From Selenomonas sp. ND2010 (GTDB lineage Bacteria; Bacillota; Negativicutes; Selenomonadales; Selenomonadaceae): a stretch of 60,200 bases of DNA. Of the stretch, positions 44,395-52,796 are shown one piece after another. Each line of letters opens with the position of its first letter. Positions within the stretch are counted from its first letter, which is position 1. The notes under the pieces are model-generated. The model did no database searches, was not told the origin of the DNA, and saw only the letters and a list, made by a program, of their open reading frames with translations. Both the position numbers and the translations under genes were made by a program. The stretch is from NCBI RefSeq assembly GCF_000702005.1, contig NZ_JNKI01000018.1, forward strand, positions 1 to 60,200. Direction: 5' to 3'.

Positions 44395-46767
44395 CTATTT
44401 TACAAGTCCTTTGGCCAGTTCAACGGCTTTGACCCCGTCGGGGGCATAGGCATCGGCACCGGCGCTGTCAGCGTATTCCTGGGTAACGGCAGCGCCGCCG
44501 ACCATGACTTTGGCGTTGCAGCCAGCGGCCTTTAGGTCAGCGATGACTTTGTCGATTTGGACCATGGTGGTGGTCATGAGCGCACAGAGGCCGACAATGT
44601 CGGCGTTGTTTTCTATGGCAGCTTTGACAATATCCGTGGAATCGACATCTTTGCCGAGATCGATGAGTTTGAAGCCGCTGTTGGCCAGCAGGGCACCAGT
44701 GATGTTTTTGCCAAGGTCGTGGACATCACCCTTGACCGTGGCAATGACTACGGTGCCGTTTTCGGCATTGGCACTGGCCGGAATCAGTTCTTTTAGCTTG
44801 TTGAAGGCTGCGCGCATCGTCTCAGCCGAGAGCAGCACTTGGGGCAGGAACATGCGGCCCGCACCGAAATCTTCGCCGATTTCCGTCATGGCGGCGGTCA
44901 AGGCCTGTTCGGTGATTTCGTTGGCGCTGTGACCTTCCTGGATGGCCTTTTCGACCAGTGGGGCGACATCGTCCTTTTCCCCTTCGATAACGGCCTGCTT
45001 GATGGCCGGCAGGGTGGCAAGGATGGTTTCCTTGGCAACGGCGGCTTTTTTTGGCACGCTGAGGTTGGCTTCGTCCTTGCTGAAGGCTAGGCCATTGGGG
45101 TCATGGCCCAAGAGCGCAGCACTGGCCTTTAAGGCCTGCTGCATGGAATCGTCATAGGGATTCATGATGGGCGCATCGAGGCCGGCTGCCAGGCACATCG
45201 TGAAAAAGGTGCTGTTGATGAGGGGCCGGTTCGGCAGGCCGAAGGAGATATTCGAAAGTCCCATCGTGGAGGGATAGCCAAGCTCCTCGCGATAGAGGGC
45301 GAGGGTCCGCAGAACTTCATGGCAGGCGTTGGCATCCGCGGAAATGGTCATGACCAGTGCGTCCAGCAGGAAATCGCCATCGTCGAGGCCATTTTCTTTG
45401 GCGGCTTTGATAATGCCGCGAATGGTTTCCAGACGGTCTTGGGCTGTTTTGGGAACACCGTCATCGGTAATCGGCAGGCAGAGAATGGCAGCACCGTATT
45501 TTTTAGCTAGTGGCAGGAATTCGGCAATTCGCTCTTTTTCTGCACTGACCGAGTTGATAAGTGCCCGGCCTGGGTAAGCGCGGAGGCCGGCTTCCAGGGC
45601 TTTGGCATCGCTGGTATCGATTGCCAGCGGCGCATCGGTCAGCTGGGAGATTTCCGTAACGGCGTGTTTCATGGCGGCCGGCTGATCGATGCCGCCGACC
45701 CCCATATTTACATCGAGCAGCTGCGCGCCGGCTTTTACCTGATTGAGGGCTTCTTTCTTTACGGAGAGGAAGGAGCCTTCGCGGATTTCGGCGGCAAGTT
45801 TTTTGCGGCCCGTGGGATTGATGCGTTCTCCGATGAGCCGCGTGGGAATATCTTTGTCGATGCAGACCGATTTGCTGCGGCTGGCTAGCCAGAGACGTTT
45901 CGGCCGCTTCGGCCGCTCGGGTTCGTTGGCATTCTTTACCGTCTGGGCAAGGGCGGCGATATGAGCGGGGGTGGTACCACAGCAGCCGCCGAGGTAGGTA
46001 GCTCCAGCTTCTAAGAGTTTCGTGCCCCAGCGGCCAAAATCCTCAGGGCCCATGGGGAATACGGTTTCGCCGTTTTCCAGATAGGGCATGCCCGCATTAG
46101 GCTGGACGCTTATCGGCACCTCGCAGTTTTCGGCCAAGGTGCGGACAATGGGTACGAGCTGTTCTGGTCCGAGGGAGCAATTGACGCCGATGATATCGGC
46201 TCCCATAGCTGCAAGGATAATGGCCGCTGACTGTGGATCGGTGCCGGTTACCGTGCGGCCATCTTCGCTGTAGGACAGCTGGCAGATGACAGGAACGTTG
46301 GGGGCCGTATCCTTGGCCGCCAGCAGCGCGGCACGCATTTCCTGGATGTCGATGCAGGTCTCGATGATCAGATAATCGGCACCTGCTTCGGCCAGGGCTT
46401 TGGCTTGTTCGGCAAAGCACTGATAGGCCGCTTCGAATTCCAAATCGCCCAGGGGAACGACAAAACGCCCCGTGGGGCCCATGGATCCGGCAACCTTGGC
46501 GCGGCCAGCGGCCGCTTCTTTGGCGATTTTTACCGCGGCGGCATTTAGTTCGTAAGTGCGGTCCGCAAGGCCGTAGTGCTCGAGTTTTAAGGTGCTGGCA
46601 CCAAAGGTATTGGTCTCAATAATGGTGGAACCTGCCTCGATATAGGCACGGTGGATATTTTTTACGACTTCCGGATTTTCTACATTCATGAGCTCCGGAC
46701 AGCCGCCTGGTTTTAGCCCACCGGCTTGAAGCATGGTGCCCATAGCACCGTCGAAAATATGAATCAA
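44395..46767 (-). CDS. metH: B12-dependent methionine synthase, catalytic modules only
   Basis: Methylates homocysteine from 5-methyltetrahydrofolate through cobalamin. Modules in order: homocysteine methyltransferase (FDGAMGTMLQAGG; zinc ligands in GVNCSLGPEQ and GGCCGTTPAH), pterin-binding domain (IGERINPTGRKKLA), B12 cap and B12-binding domain (VHDLGKNITGALLANSGF, the DxHxxG-type motif). The activation domain is absent and encoded by the next gene upstream. The frame is open to 46818, overlapping that gene; a TTG at 46767, ten bases after AAGGAG, is a plausible start (about 790 residues) but is uncertain. Confidence 0.9.
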   Translation of the reverse strand: MIHIFDGAMGTMLQAGGLKPGGCPELMNVENPEVVKNIHRAYIEAGSTIIETNTFGASTLKLEHYGLADRTYELNAAAVKIAKEAAAGRAKVAGSMGPTGRFVVPLGDLEFEAAYQCFAEQAKALAEAGADYLIIETCIDIQEMRAALLAAKDTAPNVPVICQLSYSEDGRTVTGTDPQSAAIILAAMGADIIGVNCSLGPEQLVPIVRTLAENCEVPISVQPNAGMPYLENGETVFPMGPEDFGRWGTKLLEAGATYLGGCCGTTPAHIAALAQTVKNANEPERPKRPKRLWLASRSKSVCIDKDIPTRLIGERINPTGRKKLAAEIREGSFLSVKKEALNQVKAGAQLLDVNMGVGGIDQPAAMKHAVTEISQLTDAPLAIDTSDAKALEAGLRAYPGRALINSVSAEKERIAEFLPLAKKYGAAILCLPITDDGVPKTAQDRLETIRGIIKAAKENGLDDGDFLLDALVMTISADANACHEVLRTLALYREELGYPSTMGLSNISFGLPNRPLINSTFFTMCLAAGLDAPIMNPYDDSMQQALKASAALLGHDPNGLAFSKDEANLSVPKKAAVAKETILATLPAIKQAVIEGEKDDVAPLVEKAIQEGHSANEITEQALTAAMTEIGEDFGAGRMFLPQVLLSAETMRAAFNKLKELIPASANAENGTVVIATVKGDVHDLGKNITGALLANSGFKLIDLGKDVDSTDIVKAAIENNADIVGLCALMTTTMVQIDKVIADLKAAGCNAKVMVGGAAVTQEYADSAGADAYAPDGVKAVELAKGLVK

Positions 46768-46781
46768 AAAGGTCACGCTCC

Positions 46782-47462
46782 TTATACATTTCGGGAAGGA
46801 CAGTCTGTTTTTGGACAAACGGCACAGCCTTTTTTATGGATGGTGGCTGCTTCGGGGGTTGATTTGTCTTCCTTATATAGTCCAATGATAGCCGTGATGC
46901 TTTTCCGGGGAATCAGCATCATCGATGAAGACAGCTCGATGCCGATCGTTGTGGCATCGGTGAGACGGATGAGCTCTGGCTGCTGCTCGATCGGCCAATC
47001 GCCGTACCCGGGACTGAATCGCCAGCGCATGCCGTAGCCCTTAGCCGCAGCTTTGGGGCGGATGGCTTTTTCCATGGCGTCAGCGACTTGCTCTACGGCG
47101 GCGGTAGCGGCCGCATCCAGCAAGACAGAGGCGGCGTATTGGCCTTCTTCAAAGCGCTTCGTCACGGTCTCTTCGATGGCTTTTCCGACGGTTGCCGCCA
47201 AGGCGATGACCTTTTCACAGCCGGCAAGATGCGCGCCAATCTTATCCCCCTGCAGCAGGCAGGCGGGGGCGGCGGCGATTTCCTGCTTTTCGCAATCGTA
47301 GTCGTATACTTGCCAGATTCCCTTGGGGGCAGCGAGCAACCGGGCATCCTGACACGCCGCCTCGATTTTGCTTTCGTCAAAATTCGTGGCTTTCATCAGA
47401 CCGGCATATCGTCTGGTTTCTTGTGCATCAATGGCTAAAAGCGGTGCATTATAAACGGGCAT
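46782..47462 (-). CDS. Separate methionine synthase activation domain protein
   Basis: Resembles the C-terminal SAM-binding reactivation domain of MetH, which reductively remethylates oxidised cobalamin. About 226 residues. Family pattern: GMRWRFSPGYGDWPIEQQPEL in part and SSSMMLIPRKSITAIIGL. The C-terminus adds CAVCPKTDCPSR, a small cysteine cluster. AAAGGA precedes the ATG at 47462. It overlaps the Shine-Dalgarno region of metH, so the two halves of one enzyme are co-translated. Confidence 0.85.
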   Translation of the reverse strand: MPVYNAPLLAIDAQETRRYAGLMKATNFDESKIEAACQDARLLAAPKGIWQVYDYDCEKQEIAAAPACLLQGDKIGAHLAGCEKVIALAATVGKAIEETVTKRFEEGQYAASVLLDAAATAAVEQVADAMEKAIRPKAAAKGYGMRWRFSPGYGDWPIEQQPELIRLTDATTIGIELSSSMMLIPRKSITAIIGLYKEDKSTPEAATIHKKGCAVCPKTDCPSRNV

Positions 47463-47506
47463 TCGCTTCACATCCTTTCGCACAGCGGTAGAAATATTTT
47501 TTGAAA

Positions 47507-47522
47507 TGTTTCACGTGAAACA
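47507..47522. promoter_or_regulatory. parS site 2 (perfect consensus)
   Basis: TGTTTCACGTGAAACA, an exact consensus parS, upstream of parA. The rest of 47463-47703 is AT-rich and likely holds promoters for parA and for the divergent methionine genes; none is clear enough to mark. Confidence 0.95.
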
Positions 47523-47703
47523 TTGGCTTTTCCGTCATTTCATATTATTATATAAAGTAGTGAAACAAAGAGAAGTTTTAGGCTGAAAAGTTATAATAAC
47601 AACTGTTTATCTAGTTAATATTATCGTAACAATTATACTTATTTCAGCTAGATTTTACAAGAAAAACTGTAATGTTTTTAACGTGGAGAAAGTGGTGGAT
47701 TCG

Positions 47704-48465
47704 TTGACAAAGATTATTGCGGTGGCAAATCAGAAAGGTGGCGTCGGCAAGACGACTACCTCCGTAAATCTGGCAGCCTGCCTGGCCGAAAAGAAGAAAA
47801 AAGTTTTGCTGGTAGATTGTGACCCGCAGGGCAATGCCAGCAGTGGTTACGGCATTGATAAATCGGCATTGGAGCAGACCATCTATCATGTCTTGATTGA
47901 TAATGCAGCCGTTCAGGACGTCATCCAGCCAACGGAGTTCAAGGTCGATGTATTGCCGGCCAATATCGAGCTCGCTGGTGCTGAGGTCGAACTGGTGGCG
48001 GCAATTTCCCGGGAAACCCGCCTCAAGAAGGCTTTGGACAGTGTAAAGGAAAACTATGACTATATCATCATCGACTGTCCGCCATCGTTAGGCTTGCTGA
48101 CGCTGAACTCGCTGGCCGCTGCTGATTCGGTGCTGATGCCCATCCAGTGCGAGTTTTATGCCCTGGAAGGGGTATCCCAGCTCATGAATACGATTGAGCT
48201 GGTGCGCAATAATCTCAATCCGCAGTTGGAGGTTGAGGGCGTTCTCATGACGATGTTCGATTCCCGCACGAAGCTCTCGGAGCAGGTAGTTGCTGAAGTC
48301 CGGGCCAACTTCGGGGATACGGTTTACAAGACGATGATTCCCCGCACGGTCCGCTTGTCCGAGGCTCCGTCCTATGGGGAGCCGATTCTCTATTATGATA
48401 AACGCTCGAAGGGAGCAGAGGTTTACCTGAAATTGGCGAAAGAGGTGATTGCTCGTGGCAAATAA
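47704..48465 (+). CDS. parA: Chromosome partitioning ATPase ParA (Soj)
   Basis: Walker-type ATPase that acts with ParB-parS in origin segregation and can act on DnaA. About 253 residues. Deviant Walker A KGGVGKTTTSVNLAACLA, LLVDCDPQGNASSGYG and IIIDCPPSLGLLTLNSL are visible. The frame opens at GTG 47683, but a TTG at 47704 (then TKIIAVANQKGG) matches the Soj N-terminus and follows GGTGG. Overlaps parB. Confidence 0.96.
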   Translation: MTKIIAVANQKGGVGKTTTSVNLAACLAEKKKKVLLVDCDPQGNASSGYGIDKSALEQTIYHVLIDNAAVQDVIQPTEFKVDVLPANIELAGAEVELVAAISRETRLKKALDSVKENYDYIIIDCPPSLGLLTLNSLAAADSVLMPIQCEFYALEGVSQLMNTIELVRNNLNPQLEVEGVLMTMFDSRTKLSEQVVAEVRANFGDTVYKTMIPRTVRLSEAPSYGEPILYYDKRSKGAEVYLKLAKEVIARGK

Positions 48466-49405
48466 GGCACATGGCGGTTTGGGCAAAGGGCTGGGTGCAT
48501 TGCTCAAAGATACGAAAATCACGCCGGCCAAGGACAAAGTGCAGGAACTCAATGTAGCAGAAATCAAGGCCAATCGCTATCAGCCGCGTCAGGAATTTGA
48601 TGAATCGGCACTCGATACGTTGAAGGACTCGGTAAAACGGATTGGTATCCTAGAGCCGCTGCTGGTCCGCAAACTGCCGGGAACGGGGTATGAACTGATT
48701 GCAGGCGAGCGCCGCCTGCGGGCGGCTAAACTGGCAGGCTTGAAGACCGTGCCGGCCATGATTCGCGAATACAACGATGCGGAAGTCAGTGAAATCGCCT
48801 TGATTGAAAATATCCAGCGCGAAGACCTGAATGCGATTGAAGAGGCCAAGGCCTACAACCGCCTGATGAAAGATTTCGGCATGACGCAGGATGATATGGC
48901 AAAAAAAATCGGCCGCAGTCGTTCGCATATTGCCAATTTCCTGCGCCTCTTAAAGCTCGAGCCGCAGGTACAGGATTACGTTGCCAATGGGGCACTGTCC
49001 ATGGGACAGGCAAAACCGCTGCTGGCCATTGAGAATCAGAACTTGCAGCGGGAAGCTGCCGAATACATCCAGGCAGAAGATCTGTCGGCTCGCCAATGCG
49101 AGGCGCTGGTCAAAAAATTGCAGGATAATCCGGACTACTTTAAGGAGAAACCGGAGGCGGCGAAGAAAGATAAGAAGGAGCAGGACGTATTCCTGACCGA
49201 TGCCGTCGATAAGCTTACGCATCTATTTGGCACGCAGGTAAAAATCCATCCGGGCAAGAAAAAGAGCAAGATCGAAATAGAATTTTATTCCCCAGAGGAT
49301 TTGGAACGCATCATGGGATTGATTCTTGAGCGGGAAGAACAAGTCAAAAAGCAGAAGATCGATGCCTTGCGGCAAGTGTCGCTGACGCAGAAATTTACGG
49401 TCTAA
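48455..49405 (+). CDS. parB: Chromosome partitioning protein ParB (Spo0J)
   Basis: CTP-dependent DNA clamp that loads at parS. About 316 residues. The N-terminus GGLGKGLGALL can stimulate ParA. CTP-binding motifs GERRLRAAK and ENIQREDLN and the helix-turn-helix GMTQDDMAKKIGRSRSHIANFLRLL in part are intact. GTG start at 48455 with AGAGGTGA upstream, overlapping parA by 11 bp. Confidence 0.97.
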   Translation: MANKAHGGLGKGLGALLKDTKITPAKDKVQELNVAEIKANRYQPRQEFDESALDTLKDSVKRIGILEPLLVRKLPGTGYELIAGERRLRAAKLAGLKTVPAMIREYNDAEVSEIALIENIQREDLNAIEEAKAYNRLMKDFGMTQDDMAKKIGRSRSHIANFLRLLKLEPQVQDYVANGALSMGQAKPLLAIENQNLQREAAEYIQAEDLSARQCEALVKKLQDNPDYFKEKPEAAKKDKKEQDVFLTDAVDKLTHLFGTQVKIHPGKKKSKIEIEFYSPEDLERIMGLILEREEQVKKQKIDALRQVSLTQKFTV

Positions 49406-49413
49406 GCCAGGCG

Positions 49414-49550
49414 GTTTTGCCTATGGCAAAACTGGAATAATGGCGTTAGAACGAGGCAAGAGTGCTTGATAGACGATATGTGTAGTTGCCGCCTCGTTGA
49501 AACGCTGATAGGTAAGTTTTGCCTATGGCAAAACTAGAACAATGGCGTTA
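49414..49550. repeat. Pair of 35-bp direct repeats around a hairpin
   Basis: Two 35-bp copies at 49414-49448 and 49516-49550 match at 33 positions. Each begins with the palindrome GTTTTGCC-TAT-GGCAAAAC and ends AATGGCGTTA. Between them AACGAGGC (49450-49457) pairs with GCCTCGTT (49491-49498). Non-coding, just after parB. Confidence 0.75.
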
Positions 49551-49586
49551 TAATATTAAAGGTTTGCGATTAAGGGTTAGCGGTTT

Positions 49587-49602
49587 TGTTTCACGTGCAA
49601 CA
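49587..49602. promoter_or_regulatory. parS-like ParB site 3
   Basis: TGTTTCACGTGCAACA, one mismatch from consensus, between parB and the DUF4446 gene. Confidence 0.85.
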
Positions 49603-49650
49603 TTTGGTTGCATGAGAAGGGAAGCAGAGAAAGGGAGCATTCAATAAACA

Positions 49651-50160
49651 ATGGATATTCAGCAGTTCATGAAGATAATGACGAACAATATGCCATTTAT
49701 CGTTGCCGGCATGGCCGTGATTATGGTAATCATGTTGGGAATTATGATTAATCAGGCGATGAAGCTCAGTTATATGAGAAAGCGTTATCGCAAGATGATG
49801 ACTGGCGTTGATGGTGCCAACATGGAGCGCCTGCTTATGGGCCATATCGATGAGGTTCGTCACGTCGTAGAGGAGAATCAGCGGCTCGATAGTGAGAACA
49901 AGCGGATGGATGCACTGCTCCAGACTGCGGTCACGCGGGTGGGCGTTGTCCGTTTCCGGGCCTTTGAAGACATGGGTAGCGATCTGAGCTATGCGGTGGC
50001 CTTGCTGGACTCCTATAATAATGGTGTGATTTTGTCCAGCATCTTTGGCCGTGAAGATTCCCGCAGTTATGTAAAACCCATTGAAGCGGGGACTTCGACG
50101 TACACGCTGACGCAGGAAGAGGAAAAGGCCCTGCACGATGCGATGGCCAAGGCGCAGTAA
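49651..50160 (+). CDS. DUF4446 family membrane-anchored protein
   Basis: 169 residues. One N-terminal membrane helix (MPFIVAGMAVIMVIMLGIMI), a coiled-coil stretch (about 50-90) and the conserved C-terminal domain (RVGVVRFRAFEDMGSDLSYAVALLD, FGREDSRSYVKPIEAG in part). DUF4446 genes commonly follow parB in Firmicutes; the function is unknown, and the location suggests a link with chromosome segregation or the cell pole. Confidence 0.88.
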   Translation: MDIQQFMKIMTNNMPFIVAGMAVIMVIMLGIMINQAMKLSYMRKRYRKMMTGVDGANMERLLMGHIDEVRHVVEENQRLDSENKRMDALLQTAVTRVGVVRFRAFEDMGSDLSYAVALLDSYNNGVILSSIFGREDSRSYVKPIEAGTSTYTLTQEEEKALHDAMAKAQ

Positions 50161-50198
50161 ACGGGTCTATTCTATAGTAGAAAAAACTTTAAAAAACA

Positions 50199-50231
50199 AA
50201 AACCTTATGCTATAATGGCATAAGGTTTTAT
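50199..50231 (+). terminator. Terminator after the DUF4446 gene
   Basis: A perfect 12-bp stem AAAACCTTATGC / GCATAAGGTTTT. Confidence 0.8.
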
Positions 50232-50304
50232 GTTATTATTGAAGCAATCCAGGGAATACTCATGTCCGTGGATTCTTTTGTTTTAAACGTTTGGAGGCTT
50301 TACT

Positions 50305-51270
50305 TTGGCAGCTGAGAAGAAACCAGAGATAAAGGAATCACCGGAGTATACGATCAAGTTCATCCCACCCAATGGCGGGGATGTAAAGAAAATCCATTTG
50401 TCCGAACGCAACCTCAAGATTGGGGTCGCTTCCCTGGCCGTGGGAGCCTTGCTGTTTGTGGGGGCATTCAGCTACTCGGTATACAGCACGTTTGCGGCGC
50501 AGAGTGGGCAAAGCGAGATTCGCGAACTTCGGGAAGTAAATACGATCCAGCAGGAGCAATTGCTGCAGCTTTCGAAGAAAGCCAATGACCTGCAGGATGA
50601 GATGGAGCAGTTGAAACAGGTAGAAAACGAATTGCGTCAAATGACTGGAATGGCACCGGCGCAGGATGCCAATGCACCAGCGGCGCAGAATCCAGATGCC
50701 AGTGGCAATGGTGACGGTAAACACGATGGTCAGGGGGGACCAGTCGTTCAGCCGGATTTGAACAATATCGGCCAGGTACTCACTTTGGTGGAGCAAGGGA
50801 TTACCCAGCGCCGTGAGTCCCTTATGGAGTTACAGCAGCATATCAAGGACCGTCAGGAAAAACTCGGTTACAACCCGCTGCTGGGCGGCAGTACGACCCC
50901 GTCCATCTGGCCAGCGCATGGTGACGTTTCCTCGCCGTTTGGCCTCCGTTGGAATGGATCGGATTTCCATCCGGGCATCGACATTGCCAATGATGCCGGT
51001 ACGCCGATTTTGGCTACGGCAGACGGCGTAGTCACGACGGCTGGCTGGAATGATGGCGGCTATGGCAATATGGTGGATATTGACCATGGCAATGGCATCA
51101 TGACCCGCTATGGTCATGCCATGCAGGTTGTTGTCACCCCTGGCCAATATGTTCGTCGCGGTCAGGTCATTGCCTACATGGGCAGCACCGGCTTTTCTAC
51201 GGGGCCGCACGTCCATTATGAGGTGCGCATTGGTGGCGAACCGGTAAATCCCGCATCGTACCTTCATTGA
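50305..51270 (+). CDS. M23 (LytM-type) peptidase, membrane anchored
   Basis: 321 residues. A membrane helix near 33-55 (IGVASLAVGALLFVGAFSY), a coiled coil (about 68-112), a Gly/Asn/Ala-rich linker, and a C-terminal M23 domain. Zinc ligands are intact: H and D in FHPGIDIAN and the HxH of GPHVHYEVR. It should be an active cell-wall endopeptidase facing the periplasm. TTG start with GGAGG eight bases upstream. Confidence 0.9.
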   Translation: MAAEKKPEIKESPEYTIKFIPPNGGDVKKIHLSERNLKIGVASLAVGALLFVGAFSYSVYSTFAAQSGQSEIRELREVNTIQQEQLLQLSKKANDLQDEMEQLKQVENELRQMTGMAPAQDANAPAAQNPDASGNGDGKHDGQGGPVVQPDLNNIGQVLTLVEQGITQRRESLMELQQHIKDRQEKLGYNPLLGGSTTPSIWPAHGDVSSPFGLRWNGSDFHPGIDIANDAGTPILATADGVVTTAGWNDGGYGNMVDIDHGNGIMTRYGHAMQVVVTPGQYVRRGQVIAYMGSTGFSTGPHVHYEVRIGGEPVNPASYLH

Positions 51271-51392
51271 TAGGTTCTGCCAGCACAAGTATTATGTATA
51301 CTTTCATAGACGAATAAAGACGGTTTCACGCAGTTGTATGCGTGTATACAGTAAAAAAATACATAACATAACAAAAGGGAATAATAAGTAGA

Positions 51393-51426
51393 AGCTCTAT
51401 GCAAACAACTGCATAGGGCTTTTTTA
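51393..51426 (+). terminator. Terminator after the M23 peptidase gene
   Basis: The stem AGCTCTATGC / GCATAGGGCT with a T run. Between it and the next gene the sequence is AT-rich, with several TGTATA-type repeats. Confidence 0.75.
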
Positions 51427-51580
51427 TTGGCGGAATAAGTATAACAAATGATAAAACTGTAAACTGTATACATACATATTTATGCAATAATGTATAAATA
51501 TAATCACTGTTTTTGGCTGGGATGGCGTAAAATCAAGGAAAATACGATATTTTTCAGAATATTATGCTTGAATATGCATA

Positions 51581-51609
51581 TTGACAATGGTTTACACTCT
51601 TCCTATAAT
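51581..51609 (+). promoter_or_regulatory. Consensus promoter of the glutamate synthase operon
   Basis: TTGACA (51581-51586), a 17-bp spacer and TATAAT (51604-51609): perfect consensus. An untranslated leader of about 75 nt follows. Confidence 0.85.
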
Positions 51610-51689
51610 AGGAGTTACATTACAGTCGAAATGTATTGTATAGAGACAATGTATTATATACAAAGGACAATCTCAAAGGAGAGACGGAT

Positions 51690-52796
51690 ATGTGTAGAAT
51701 TGGTTCAATCAAGAGCAAAGTACCCATTCAGCCATCCAAGGCGCTGCGTTTGATGCTTCCGCAGCAGGAAGGGCATGATAACTCCGGATTTGCCATGGTC
51801 ATGCAGGACCTGTACGGCATCTTTTCCAATTATAAGGATAAGCCGCTGTTATCCCTGGCCTGCACGCAGCGCGGTGCGCAGCTTGTAGAGGAATACATGG
51901 ATGCGCACAACTTCGTACAGCTGGCAGAATGGATTCCTATTCCGGATAAACGTCCGGGGCTTGATATTCAGGCAATGCCATACTACATTTTCCGTAACTA
52001 CGATTATCCGGAGGATGCTGAGAAGATGACCAAGGAGCAGAAGGAAGACCTGCTGCTCGATACCCGTCTGGCACTCAGGAAACTGCTCGAAGAGGCAGGC
52101 GAAGGCTTCGTCTATTCGTTTTGGCCGGATGTATTGACCTTGAAGGAAATCGGCGATCCGCGCGATATTGCTACGTATTTCCACCTTTGGGATGACAATG
52201 GCTGCCTGGCTGCGAAGTCGATCGTAGCGCAGTGCCGTCAGAATACCAACTACGACATCGTGCGCTATGCAGCGCATCCGTTCTTCCTGCAGGGCTACAC
52301 GCTCTGTGCGAATGGTGAGAATACCTTCTATACGAAAAATAAGGAATTCCAGAAATCGCTGCATCGTGGCTATATCGGTTTTGAGTCCGATTCCCAGTGT
52401 TTCCTCAATACGCTTCATTATGTACATCACGAGCTCAAATGGCCGCTTACCTATTATAAGCATGTCATTACCCCGCTGCCGTTCGAGGAAATCGAACAGC
52501 GGGAGGATAAAGAGGTCCTTACGGCAATTCGTCAGTCGCTGGCGAATCTGGAGATTAACGGACCGAATACTGTCATTGGGGTGCTGCCGGACAACCGCAT
52601 GATTACCTGCTGCGACTCCAAGAAACTGCGCCCCGTTGTCATCGGCCGCACGGATGATATGCTGGCAATCTCTTCGGAGGTTTGCGGCATCAATGAAATC
52701 ATGCCGGACCGTGACCAGACGAAGGACATTTACCCGAATGAACGGGAAATCATAGTAATCAACGATGAGCTGGAGGTACAGAGATGGAAGCAGTAA
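51690..52796 (+). CDS. Glutamate synthase glutaminase subunit (class II amidotransferase)
   Basis: Encodes the separate amidotransferase domain of an archaeal-type split glutamate synthase; it releases ammonia from glutamine. 368 residues beginning MCRIGSIKSK, where Cys2 becomes the N-terminal nucleophile after Met removal. AAGGAGAG precedes this ATG. HDNSGFAMV resembles the class II substrate-binding region. It overlaps the next gene by 13 bp. Confidence 0.85.
   Translation: MCRIGSIKSKVPIQPSKALRLMLPQQEGHDNSGFAMVMQDLYGIFSNYKDKPLLSLACTQRGAQLVEEYMDAHNFVQLAEWIPIPDKRPGLDIQAMPYYIFRNYDYPEDAEKMTKEQKEDLLLDTRLALRKLLEEAGEGFVYSFWPDVLTLKEIGDPRDIATYFHLWDDNGCLAAKSIVAQCRQNTNYDIVRYAAHPFFLQGYTLCANGENTFYTKNKEFQKSLHRGYIGFESDSQCFLNTLHYVHHELKWPLTYYKHVITPLPFEEIEQREDKEVLTAIRQSLANLEINGPNTVIGVLPDNRMITCCDSKKLRPVVIGRTDDMLAISSEVCGINEIMPDRDQTKDIYPNEREIIVINDELEVQRWKQ

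Noticed and set aside
47463-47703. Cobalamin or SAM riboswitch in front of the methionine synthase genes
   Set aside because: The leader is short and holds parS; no B12-box or SAM aptamer core could be found.
49414-49550. Repeats after parB as a CRISPR array
   Set aside because: Only two units, each with an internal palindrome and a long self-pairing spacer, and no cas genes nearby.
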